The position numbers and the translations under genes were made by a program. From positions 1 through 29,954 of the forward strand of contig JANOQZ010000008.1 of NCBI GenBank assembly GCA_031415055.1: a DNA stretch of 29,954 bases. The letters run 5' to 3'. The notes below the pieces were generated by a model that was not told the origin of the DNA, ran no database searches, and saw only the letters and a program-made list of their open reading frames with translations. Of this stretch, positions 7,384 through 14,636 are shown in pieces. Positions within the stretch are counted from its first letter, which is position 1. Each line of letters opens with the position of its first letter. Origin of the DNA: JANMOK01 sp031415055. Lineage in GTDB: Bacteria; Pseudomonadota; Alphaproteobacteria; Rhodobacterales; Rhodobacteraceae.

Positions 7384-7725
7384 ATGGCGATGTTCGCGAT
7401 TGCGATTCCGGTCCTGGCCGGCAAGGCGGACGTGTTCAAAGACTTTATCAGCCAGCTGGCGGGGGCCAGACATGCCGAGTTCGCCGCCAACAGGAAAAAG
7501 CTCGCGGTGCGCGAGCGGACGTTTCTCCAGCACACGCCGCAGGGCGAAATGGTCGTGGTCACGCTGGAAGGTGCCGATCCTGCCGGTGCCTTCACCCGCT
7601 TCGGTCAGGGAACCGATCCGTTTACGCTGTGGTTCAAGGGCAAGGTGAAGGAGATCCATGGCGTGGACCTTGACGCGCCACCGCCGGGGCCGCTGCCGTC
7701 ATTGATAGTGGATACGGGCGCATAA
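7384..7725 (+). CDS. Small hypothetical protein, probably a ferredoxin-like (ABM-type) fold
   Basis: A 113-aa soluble protein. ATG at 7384 follows GGGAG at a suitable distance, so I prefer it to upstream in-frame starts, whose extension reads like spacer DNA. The sequence alternates strands and helices: MAMFAIAIPVLAGKADVFKD, a helical stretch with GARHAEFAANRKKLAV, then RERTFLQHTPQGEMVVVTLE and GADPAGAFTRFG. This resembles small dimeric alpha-beta barrel proteins, possibly DUF6176-like, but that name is not certain. No catalytic residues can be assigned. The downstream gene is on the opposite strand and a repeat lies between them. Confidence 0.6.
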   Translation: MAMFAIAIPVLAGKADVFKDFISQLAGARHAEFAANRKKLAVRERTFLQHTPQGEMVVVTLEGADPAGAFTRFGQGTDPFTLWFKGKVKEIHGVDLDAPPPGPLPSLIVDTGA

Positions 7726-7784
7726 GTGCCCTCTGGTGCTGAAATCGCAAGCTGATTGACAGCGCGGGCAGGCGAAGCGAGCCG

Positions 7785-7850
7785 CAAGGTGGGGTTAACC
7801 CCCATCGCCGGTCGAATCGCTGAAATAGTGGGATAAAACCCACCCTACTT
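7785..7850. repeat. REP-like intergenic palindromes (GTAGGGTGGG type)
   Basis: GGGGTTAACCCC (7791-7802) is a perfect palindrome. About 25 bases later AGTGGGATAAAACCCACCCTACT occurs at 7827-7849; read on the minus strand it is GTAGGGTGGGTTTTATCCCA plus C, a common type of bacterial interspersed palindrome. The unit lies between convergent genes and reaches the antitoxin stop codon. Confidence 0.55.
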
Positions 7851-8084
7851 GAACGCGCGCGGCTCAAACTCTCGCGGATCAAACGGGATGCCCTTGCCTG
7901 CTCGCGTCAACCGGACTTGCTCCTCCAACTCCGCCTTCGGCTTATAAAACGCCGTCGCCCCGCGTTCCTCCATCAGCAACCGCATCCCCGCCCGCAGAAT
8001 CTCGCTCAAATTCGCATAGGCCCCAGTCACAATCTCGGTCGCAGCATATTCTTGCATCTGCTTGGTCAAATGGACGTTGGGCAT
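7845..8084 (-). CDS. ParD-like type II antitoxin without adjacent toxin
   Basis: A 79-aa protein of ParD length. The N-terminal ribbon-helix-helix region reads MPNVHLTKQMQEYAATEIVT, followed by GAYANLSEILRAGMRLLMEE; the strand plus Ser-x-x-x-R-x-x-x-R helix is typical of the CopG/ParD DNA-binding fold. The remainder is a charged toxin-binding tail. AGGAG (CTCCT at 8091-8095) lies at good spacing before the ATG at 8084. parE normally follows parD directly, but downstream there is only a REP-like repeat and a gene on the other strand, so the antitoxin is alone here. It could be a remnant, act on a toxin elsewhere, or serve as an independent repressor. A palindromic site upstream (8104-8130) fits autoregulation. 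Confidence 0.75.
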   Translation of the reverse strand: MPNVHLTKQMQEYAATEIVTGAYANLSEILRAGMRLLMEERGATAFYKPKAELEEQVRLTRAGKGIPFDPREFEPRAFK

Positions 8085-8103
8085 GGCGGACTCCTGTCAA
8101 ATC

Positions 8104-8130
8104 ATGGCCAATAATGGCAGATACGGCCAT
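8104..8130. promoter_or_regulatory. Candidate operator for the ParD-like protein
   Basis: ATGGCC (8104-8109), ATGGCA (8114-8119) and GGCCAT (8125-8130) form an inverted repeat with a central half-site, about 20 bases before the antitoxin start. Ribbon-helix-helix antitoxins usually bind such repeated short boxes in their own promoter. Binding is inferred. Confidence 0.35.
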
Positions 8131-8144
8131 AATCCGCAAGCAAC

Positions 8145-8837
8145 TCACTCCACCGCAAACACCACCCCCACCTGCGCCGTCACGTTCATCTCGCCCGATG
8201 CCACCGGCACCGCCATGTCGGATTCCATCCGCAGCATCGCGCCGGGCATCGGCCCGCCGAACGATACCGGCGTCTCAGACATCGAGATCACCTCGCCAAG
8301 CACCACCCCCGCTGCCGCCACATACAATTCCGCCCGCGTTCGCGCATCGGCAACGGCAGCCCGCCTTGCCGCATCCGTCGCCGGTTTGGGGTCAATCAGC
8401 CCAAACGAAATCCCGTTGAACGTGTTCGCCCCGGCCGCGCTGACCTTATCCAACACATCCCCCAGCGTCGCCAAATCGCGCACCCGGATGCCGACGATAT
8501 TGCTGGCGGCATAGCCGGAAATGATCGGTCCGCCCTGATCGTTCACCTTGATCTGGTCCCAAACCGGGTTCAGGTTGATCGCTTGGGTTTGGATGTCCTT
8601 CTCGTCAATTCCAGCCGTCTTTAACACCGAAATCACCGCGCTCATCGCCTCGGAATTCGCCCGCAAAGCTGCCCCCGCCGTTTCACCCTGCGTCTCGACG
8701 CCGACGCTGATCGTCGCCATATCGGGCGTCACCAAAACCGATCCTTCGCCGGTGACACTGACAAAGCGCGGCAATTCTTCGGCAAAAACCGGGGCGGAAA
8801 GGACCGAAATCAGGGCCAAAACGGGGATAAAACGCAT
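8145..8837 (-). CDS. SIMPL domain (DUF541) periplasmic protein
   Basis: A 230-aa secreted protein. I place the start at 8837 because AAGGAGATTTTC precedes that ATG directly; a start five codons upstream would bury this ribosome site. Residues 1-19 form a signal peptide (MRFIPVLALISVLSAPVFA, cleavage after the VFA motif). The mature part shows SIMPL/YggE features: FVSVTGEGSVLVTPDMATIS, an NxxAMxxVIxxLKxAGI-like helix (EAMSAVISVLKTAGIDEKDI), QTQAINLNPVWD and VADARTRAELYVAAAGVVLG near the C-terminus. YggE-type proteins are linked to oxidative-stress protection, but the mechanism is unclear. The ParD-like gene lies downstream on the same strand, 60 bp away, probably by chance. Confidence 0.88.
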   Translation of the reverse strand: MRFIPVLALISVLSAPVFAEELPRFVSVTGEGSVLVTPDMATISVGVETQGETAGAALRANSEAMSAVISVLKTAGIDEKDIQTQAINLNPVWDQIKVNDQGGPIISGYAASNIVGIRVRDLATLGDVLDKVSAAGANTFNGISFGLIDPKPATDAARRAAVADARTRAELYVAAAGVVLGEVISMSETPVSFGGPMPGAMLRMESDMAVPVASGEMNVTAQVGVVFAVE

Positions 8838-9009
8838 GAAAATCTCCTTCAAACGGCGGATTATTGCCTGTCATATAAACATACACGATTAGACTACCAC
8901 CCGCGATAAACCATTTGTTACGCTGGTATGCCAAGCAGCTTGGCAGTATAAGGGAAATCCGCTGTCGGCCAGCCCTTGGGGGGCCTTGGGGCATGCGGCG
9001 ATCAGGTCG

Positions 9010-11412
9010 ATGACACAGCCAGAACTGGTGCTGGATCTTTCGGTTGACGGATTATCGCTTTGGCATCCAGCCGAAGCGAAGGATTGGACATTGCTTGGCT
9101 TTGCCAGCCTTGAAGACCCCGATCTCAGCGCCAAGATTAGCGAAATGCGCGACGCCGCCGTTGCTGCGGTTGGACCGGATTTCAGCACCATGCTGCTGTT
9201 GCCCGACGACCATATCTGGGTGCAGCGCCTGCATTTGCATGGGTTCACCTCACGGGCAAAAGACGAAAACGCCCGCAAGGTTCTGGCCGAAGCAACCTCG
9301 CTGCCGGTTTCAGGCTTCAGCATTGCCTATGGCGATACCGACAAACACGGCGCAACCGCGGTTGCCGCAACCACCACCGAGGTGCTAACGGAAGCCCGCA
9401 AATTCGCCCGCGACAATGGTTTCAACCCGAAATCTCTGGCCTCGCGCAGCTTTTTTGACGGCTTCTCAACCCGCGCCGCCTTTGGCGATGCGCCAAAACC
9501 AATGGCGTTTCTACCGCGCAAAGCCGAAATCGCCGTGCCAACCCCGCGCGCCGCGAAAGCCCCGGCCCGACCAAAATTCAAATTTCCCAGAATCCGCCGC
9601 GACTGGGCAATCGGCGGGGCCGCCGCCCTACTGGTCAGTGCTGCCATCGCCTATTGGTCGGTTGATCCGTTTGAACAATTCGTCCGCGCACCCAATCCGG
9701 CGCAGGCAGTGGCTGACCTTGCCCTTCCCGATGCAACGTTGCCTGCCCCCGCATTTGCCGTCTTAATGGGCAGCGCGACAAATCCGCATGAAGCTCCGAA
9801 TTTTAATTCGGAACCCCCACCAAAGAACGTCATCCTCGCCCAAAACAACGACGCCGCCGCGCCAGTGCAAGTCGCGATCGCCTTTGATGCCGCCGGGGTT
9901 TACTTCGCCAATGTCCCCTTGGCTCCGCTTACCCCCAGCGGACTGGGAGCGCATCTGGCTTGGACGGCGCCCGCCACAATGTTCCTCGACGTGCCAGACG
10001 CCGAGCCCGCCATCGGTGTGGCGGCGCTGCAGAAACCGCCGGTGTTGCCGAATGCGACAATCGCACCGCAAGACAGCGGCATTTTTGCAGACCTGGCGCT
10101 CAGCACCGTTTCCACTCGGTCGGTTGGTGGTTTGCCCGACGCACCTTTGGCATTGGATTTGCAACTTCCGTTGACCGGCGGGACGTCGGATTTCCCTTAT
10201 CGAAACGGCTTAGGCGATCTGGGCGCGCAAGCGCTGGCGGACGTGACCAATGTCATTGCCGATAATATTGCCTTTGCACCCCCGCAGTTGGAGGGGCTGC
10301 AACTGGCTTCGTTGACCAGCGACTTGGCAACGCGCGACAGCGCCGATACGCTCATTTCGTCACCGGCACCGCAAATAACCGCTCCCGGTCTGCGCCCTCT
10401 GGCACGGCCAGATGCTTTTTCGATCATTCAACCGTCCGAGGCTATCGCGGCGCTGACTCCCGCAACGGAATCGAGCCTGTTTGGTCCGCCTTGGCCACAG
10501 GCCGTTGCCACCCCCGAACCCTATCCGGTGACGGAATTCAATCCCGCCGACCCCAGCCAAATTCGCCCCAGACCTCGAGCCGGTGTGCCGATCATCCCCC
10601 TCGCCCTCGGGCCCTTGTTCGGGCCAGAGGCGCAACCACAAATCGCCGCGCTCTCCGCTGGTGCGGTCGAGTTTGACCCCAACAATCCATCGCACCTGCG
10701 CCCCGTGCTACGCACGGCGGAAATGGAGGCCAAAGCCGCCGCTGCCTCTGTTCAAGCCAGTATTGTCGCTTTGAACCTACCCGCCAGCGCCACATTAGAT
10801 GTGGGGCTTGGCTGGCAGGAATATAACGCCGACAATCCGGTGCACATACGCCCCAAAGTGCGTCCCGCTTCGCTGCAGCAATTGGCCGAGGAAGGCGATC
10901 TTGCGCCGACTTTGCTGGCACTTAAAACCTCGACAAGGCCAACTGCGCGACCGTCAGGTATCGCCGCCATCATCTTGGCCCGCGGCGAAGAACTCGCCGC
11001 TGCCCAGGCCGCTGCCGCCGAGGCCGAGGCGCGGGCGCAGTCAGTTGCCGAAGCCACCGCATTGGCAATGGCGGAATCGCAGCCGATAACCGATACTTCT
11101 GCCGATGCCGATTTGGCGGCACTGGACGACGCCGAACCCGACAGCAATGTGCAAGTCGCCTCGATCCCGACCAGCAACGACGTTGCCGAAGCGGCAACCA
11201 TCGAAGGCGGATTGGTAAAAAGTGAAATCAGCCTGATTGGCGTCTATGGCACCGAAACCAAACGTCGTGCTTTGGTGCGCCTATCCAGCGGGCGCTACGA
11301 ACGCGTCACCGTCGGCGATTCCGTGGCGGGTTGGCAAGTCTCAGCAATCAGCAAAGACGCCATCAGAATCGTCCGCGGCGGGCGCGACGCGATTTTGAGA
11401 ATGCCGAATTAA
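9010..11412 (+). CDS. Large single-pass envelope protein with repeat motif and GspC/PilP-like C-terminus
   Basis: An 800-aa protein. ATG at 9010 is chosen over TTG at 8986, which adds eight unlike residues; the ribosome site (CAGG) is weak. Residues 1-190 are a probable cytoplasmic domain. A basic stretch precedes one membrane helix (about 199-217, IGGAAALLVSAAIAYW). A long Pro/Ala-rich periplasmic part follows, containing three spaced copies of a motif: EFNPADPSQIRPRPR (from 509), EFDPNNPSHLRPVLR (554) and EYNADNPVHIRPKVR (604). The last 67 residues (LIGVYGTETKRRALVRLSSG, then a GDSVAGWQVSAI stretch) resemble the GspC homology region or PilP domain, which in type II secretion and type IV pili links inner-membrane parts to the secretin. 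The domain order suggests a trans-envelope connector, but no secretion or pilus genes are adjacent. I recognise no named gene. Confidence 0.7.
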   Translation: MTQPELVLDLSVDGLSLWHPAEAKDWTLLGFASLEDPDLSAKISEMRDAAVAAVGPDFSTMLLLPDDHIWVQRLHLHGFTSRAKDENARKVLAEATSLPVSGFSIAYGDTDKHGATAVAATTTEVLTEARKFARDNGFNPKSLASRSFFDGFSTRAAFGDAPKPMAFLPRKAEIAVPTPRAAKAPARPKFKFPRIRRDWAIGGAAALLVSAAIAYWSVDPFEQFVRAPNPAQAVADLALPDATLPAPAFAVLMGSATNPHEAPNFNSEPPPKNVILAQNNDAAAPVQVAIAFDAAGVYFANVPLAPLTPSGLGAHLAWTAPATMFLDVPDAEPAIGVAALQKPPVLPNATIAPQDSGIFADLALSTVSTRSVGGLPDAPLALDLQLPLTGGTSDFPYRNGLGDLGAQALADVTNVIADNIAFAPPQLEGLQLASLTSDLATRDSADTLISSPAPQITAPGLRPLARPDAFSIIQPSEAIAALTPATESSLFGPPWPQAVATPEPYPVTEFNPADPSQIRPRPRAGVPIIPLALGPLFGPEAQPQIAALSAGAVEFDPNNPSHLRPVLRTAEMEAKAAAASVQASIVALNLPASATLDVGLGWQEYNADNPVHIRPKVRPASLQQLAEEGDLAPTLLALKTSTRPTARPSGIAAIILARGEELAAAQAAAAEAEARAQSVAEATALAMAESQPITDTSADADLAALDDAEPDSNVQVASIPTSNDVAEAATIEGGLVKSEISLIGVYGTETKRRALVRLSSGRYERVTVGDSVAGWQVSAISKDAIRIVRGGRDAILRMPN

Positions 11413-11828
11413 AGCAAGATCAAACCAAACCAAAACACTTCGAAAACACCGCACCTATCAACGCCCGCAAAGGCGCGACGGTGCGCAGCACCGGGGCAGG
11501 CTTCCAGTGGAAGCATGCCAGCGCCTTCTGCGCAACGCCCGCTAAGCCGTTGGGCTTGATGTGCCCTTTCGCAAGGCCGGTGCCTGGCCGCCGGTGGGTG
11601 CGAAGCGCCCGCCGAAGGGGCGGTCAGGCGCTGGCCGACCGGCGGGGCCGCTCGTCGGGTTTTCTGGGAAACGTCGTGGCCGCGAATTGCCACGGGTCAA
11701 TTCGCGGGGGTGAGGGTTGGGGAACATAGTTGAGCAGATTCTCGGCAAAAGCATTTCTAGCAAACTGTATACCCGGGATTTGATCCGAGGTGGAACCGGT
11801 TTTGCCGCCCGAAATGCCGAATTAAAGC
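11400..11828. repeat. 413-bp intergenic insertion bounded by 16-bp direct repeats
   Basis: AATGCCGAATTAAAGC occurs at 11400-11415, covering the stop of the rightward gene, and again at 11813-11828, covering the stop of the leftward mobA-like gene. If the segment is removed, the two genes converge with stops overlapping in one copy of the 16-mer, a compact ancestral state. The interior has no convincing gene. It holds several hairpins (GCTTCCA-G-TGGAAGC at about 11501-11515, two copies of AACGCCCGC) and, read leftward near the right end, AAAACCGGTTCCACCTCGGA, similar to an interspersed AAACCGGTTCCCACTTTT-type sequence common in alphaproteobacteria. No terminal inverted repeats or transposase are seen. 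Confidence 0.6.
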
Positions 11829-12424
11829 CAGCCAGGCCGCCAACCCGCCAGATCTTCGGGCGTATCAATATCAATCACCGCCGACTGGCCCGGCGTTGGG
11901 ACATTGACGACACATTCAGCATTCGCTGCCAAGATATCGCGCCCACCTTTGTCGCCTTGCAGCGCCGCCAGTTCAGCAAAAAACCGCGCCCCGAACAGAA
12001 CCGGATGTCCATATTTGCCGTCTTCCGTCACCGCACGACAAAAGTGCCGATTTTGGTTTGGCACATAGGCAGCAACTAACGCGTCGAAATGCGCCGATGT
12101 GACGTCGGGCATGTCGGCAAAGGCGACCATAACTGCCTCGGTTTCAGGCGACACAACCGCCAATCCGGCCCGTATCGACACCGCCATGCCATCACGCCAA
12201 TCCTTCGCTTCGACCATTTTCACCGCCAACCCGTCCAAGACCGCGCGCCGTTCTGGCCTGTCGGCGGCGAGCACCACCAAAACCTCCGCCCCCGACCCCA
12301 GCGCTGCAATCGCGCAATGTCGCAGCATTGCAACGCCCCTCACATCCTCCAGCAACTTGTCGCGCCCGCGCATCCGCGACGACGCCCCGGCGGCCAATAA
12401 GATGATGGCAACCGATGGAGTCAT
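11822..12424 (-). CDS. MobA/MocA-like nucleotidyltransferase, molybdenum cofactor
   Basis: A 200-aa protein of the MobA-like NTP transferase family. LLAAGASSRMRGRDKLL (9-25) is the nucleotide-binding loop, FADMPDV holds the metal-binding Asp, and GHPVLFG is the conserved substrate-side motif. The relatives MocA and MobA attach CMP or GMP to molybdopterin to give the dinucleotide cofactor. Linkage to XdhC and the CoxD/E-like genes favours a MocA-type (MCD) role for a xanthine oxidase family enzyme. The start overlaps the xdhC stop by 4 bp (ATGA), so the two are probably translationally coupled. It is the last gene of the leftward run; its stop falls in the right-hand 16-bp repeat of the 413-bp insertion. 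Confidence 0.85.
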   Translation of the reverse strand: MTPSVAIILLAAGASSRMRGRDKLLEDVRGVAMLRHCAIAALGSGAEVLVVLAADRPERRAVLDGLAVKMVEAKDWRDGMAVSIRAGLAVVSPETEAVMVAFADMPDVTSAHFDALVAAYVPNQNRHFCRAVTEDGKYGHPVLFGARFFAELAALQGDKGGRDILAANAECVVNVPTPGQSAVIDIDTPEDLAGWRPGWL

Positions 12425-13413
12425 CCGGGCCGGGTTTCAGGACGCCGCAACCGCTCGGTGATTTGCGCCAGTATCGAAATCGCAATCTCGGCCGGTGATT
12501 TCGCCCCGATATTCGCTCCAACCGGCGCGTGAATCCGGGCGATTTGCGCGGCGGTAATGCCATTCTCACCCAACCGAACCATCCGTTTTGTATGGGTTTT
12601 CGACGAACCCAGACAGCCCAAATAAAACACCCGCGCTTTCAATGCCTCGATAATCGCCGGATCGTCCAGTTTTGGGTCATGCGTCAGCGTCACCACTGCG
12701 GTCCGCGCATCCAGACCAAAAGACTTCAGCGCCGCATCGGGACGGTCGCGGATAATTTTCTGTCCAGGAAAGCGAATATCCGCCGCGAATGCATCGCGCG
12801 GGTCGATCAATATCGTGTCATACCCGGCCAATTCCGCCATCGGCAACAAGGCCTGCGCCACATGCACCGCGCCAATCACCGCCAAGCGCAAGGGTGGATT
12901 ATGCACAGCGCGGAAAACCGCGCCATCAAAGCCGGATTGATCGGAGTGAAACCGCGCATCGGCGGCTTGGTCGTGCCCCGCCATCACCAACCGGCGTCGC
13001 CAATCACCGGTGTTCACTTCGTAAATCACCGGTGCGCGCGCGGCGCGTTGTGCTACCAGCGTCTCGATCAACGCGCTCGCAGGCCCCTGCCCGGTGCCGA
13101 TAGGCTCCACCAAAATGCGGATGGTTCCCCCACAAGCCAGCCCGACCGCAAAAGCATCATCGTCACTGACGCCGTATTCCAGCATTCGCGGTGTGCCATC
13201 GGCCAAAGCTTCCAGCGCCTCGGCGACAACTGCGCCTTCCACACAGCCGCCCGAGACCGAACCGGCAATCTCGGATTCCGATGAAATCGCCAGTTGTGAT
13301 CCAACCGGGCGCGGCGCCGAACCCCAGGTATCGGTGACAGTGGCAAGTGCCGCGCCCTTGCCCGCTTTGATCCACGCCAATGCCGTCTCTGGAATTTGGT
13401 CGAACACGTTCAT
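12421..13413 (-). CDS. xdhC: XdhC/CoxI family molybdoenzyme maturation protein
   Basis: A 330-aa two-domain protein. The N-terminal XdhC/CoxI domain has TWGSAPRPVGSQLAI (29-43) and SGGCVEG (54-60). The C-terminal Rossmann-like domain begins near LAVIGAVHVAQALLPMAELA and continues with DPRDAFA and YLGCLGSSKTHTKR. XdhC binds molybdenum cofactor, promotes its sulfuration and delivers it to xanthine dehydrogenase; CoxI/CoxF relatives serve CO dehydrogenase-type enzymes. The gene overlaps its neighbours by 4 bp on both sides (13410-13413 and 12421-12424). Beside guanine and 8-oxoguanine deaminase genes, xanthine dehydrogenase is the likeliest client. Confidence 0.88.
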   Translation of the reverse strand: MNVFDQIPETALAWIKAGKGAALATVTDTWGSAPRPVGSQLAISSESEIAGSVSGGCVEGAVVAEALEALADGTPRMLEYGVSDDDAFAVGLACGGTIRILVEPIGTGQGPASALIETLVAQRAARAPVIYEVNTGDWRRRLVMAGHDQAADARFHSDQSGFDGAVFRAVHNPPLRLAVIGAVHVAQALLPMAELAGYDTILIDPRDAFAADIRFPGQKIIRDRPDAALKSFGLDARTAVVTLTHDPKLDDPAIIEALKARVFYLGCLGSSKTHTKRMVRLGENGITAAQIARIHAPVGANIGAKSPAEIAISILAQITERLRRPETRPG

Positions 13414-14636
13414 TCTTGCTCCATCATTGCCAGCAATCTTTGTTTTTCACCGCCATCATCGGCTTGGGAAAGCGCAACTGCAAGCTCTTCCAGCGACGCC
13501 AGATTATGCACCGAACGAAACGAATCGACATGCGGCAGCAAGGCGCGGATGCCGCGCGCTTTTGGGGCGAACCCGTCCCAACGCAGCAGTGGGTTCAGCC
13601 AGATCAATTTGCGGCATGACAAATGCAGCCGTTCCGCCTCAATGGCCAACATATTGGCATCGTCGCGATCCAACCCATCGGTGATAAGCAGCATCACCGC
13701 GCCTTGCCCCAACACCCGACGCGACCAATCGCGGTTGAATTGATGCAAACATGCTCCAATTCGGGTGCCGCCTTCCCAATCTTGCGCCTCGTGCCCCGCC
13801 GCTCGCAACGCCGCATCGACATCGCGCTGCGCCAAATGCCGCGTGATATTGGTCAGCTTGGTCCCAAAGGTAAAGGAGTGAACTTTCGTCCAATGCGCCG
13901 AATTTTGGTTGGTTGCCGCGTGCAAAAAGTGCAAGAACATCCGGCTATAGGTCGCCATGGAGCCGGAAATATCGCACAGCGCCACCAGATTGGGCTGCTT
14001 TTCGCGCCGTTCACGAAAACGCAGCGCTTGAATTTCACCACCGCTGCGCAACGCCTGCCGCATCGTGCCACGCCAATCGGGTAAGTTACCGGCGTCGGCA
14101 CGCCGGGTCCGCCGCGACGGCATCGGTCTGACCAATAGTTCGATCCGTGCTATGGACTTCTGAGCTTCCAGCCGTTCTAAGACCGACATTTGTTCGAAAT
14201 CTGCATGCCTTTGCACATCGCGTGCCGAAAAACTTTGGGCCGCATCTAACTCAAACCGCCGATCATCCGCAATCACCTCGACATCAACGGCGCGAGAGCC
14301 GTCCACCAACGCTTCCGCCGCCCGCCGTTCAGCATCCAAGGGAGCGCTTGGCGCAGTCAAACCCGTCATATGTTCCAGAAATCGCGGATCGCGCCAAAAC
14401 AGCCGAAATATCTGGGCAAAAACCGCCCGATGTTCCGGGCGCGACACGAAACAAGCGTGCAGCATCCAAAAGAAATCGTCGCGCCGCGCGATTCCAACTT
14501 TTTCCACTGCACCGATTGCGTCAGTCACCCGCCCGCTACCGACCGAAAGACCGGCTTTGCGCAAAGCGCGGGCAAAATGGGTGATGTTGTCGACCAATCT
14601 ACCTTGGCCGACGACCAAACCGGACTCTTCACCCAT
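13410..14636 (-). CDS. VWA domain protein, CoxE-like
   Basis: A 408-aa soluble protein counted from ATG at 14636 (MGEESGLVV), which overlaps the end of the upstream AAA+ gene by 8 bp. A longer frame reaches 14714, but its extra 26 residues come from the other gene's reading frame. The N-terminal part is helical (NITHFARALRKAGLSVGSGR). The C-terminal VWA domain has the MIDAS motif DISGS (222-226) after PNLVALC and a later Thr/Asp pair (GGTRIGACL, ITDGLDRDD). CoxE works with the AAA+ protein CoxD; in Oligotropha this pair helps build the CuSMo cluster of CO dehydrogenase. Here it probably acts as a chaperone on an unseen molybdenum hydroxylase. Confidence 0.85.
   Translation of the reverse strand: MGEESGLVVGQGRLVDNITHFARALRKAGLSVGSGRVTDAIGAVEKVGIARRDDFFWMLHACFVSRPEHRAVFAQIFRLFWRDPRFLEHMTGLTAPSAPLDAERRAAEALVDGSRAVDVEVIADDRRFELDAAQSFSARDVQRHADFEQMSVLERLEAQKSIARIELLVRPMPSRRTRRADAGNLPDWRGTMRQALRSGGEIQALRFRERREKQPNLVALCDISGSMATYSRMFLHFLHAATNQNSAHWTKVHSFTFGTKLTNITRHLAQRDVDAALRAAGHEAQDWEGGTRIGACLHQFNRDWSRRVLGQGAVMLLITDGLDRDDANMLAIEAERLHLSCRKLIWLNPLLRWDGFAPKARGIRALLPHVDSFRSVHNLASLEELAVALSQADDGGEKQRLLAMMEQE

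Noticed and set aside
8871..8900. ATACACGAT near 8880 resembling part of the conserved right end of the dispersed element
   Set aside because: Only about eight bases match and the palindrome GCACGCGTGC is absent; chance is enough.
11409..11693. 94-codon leftward frame inside the 413-bp insertion
   Set aside because: Made of palindromic GC-rich sequence, no ribosome site, no recognisable pattern.
12529..13284. 251-codon rightward frame opposite xdhC
   Set aside because: His/Arg/Gln-rich mirror of a clear gene on the other strand; no start signal or family pattern.
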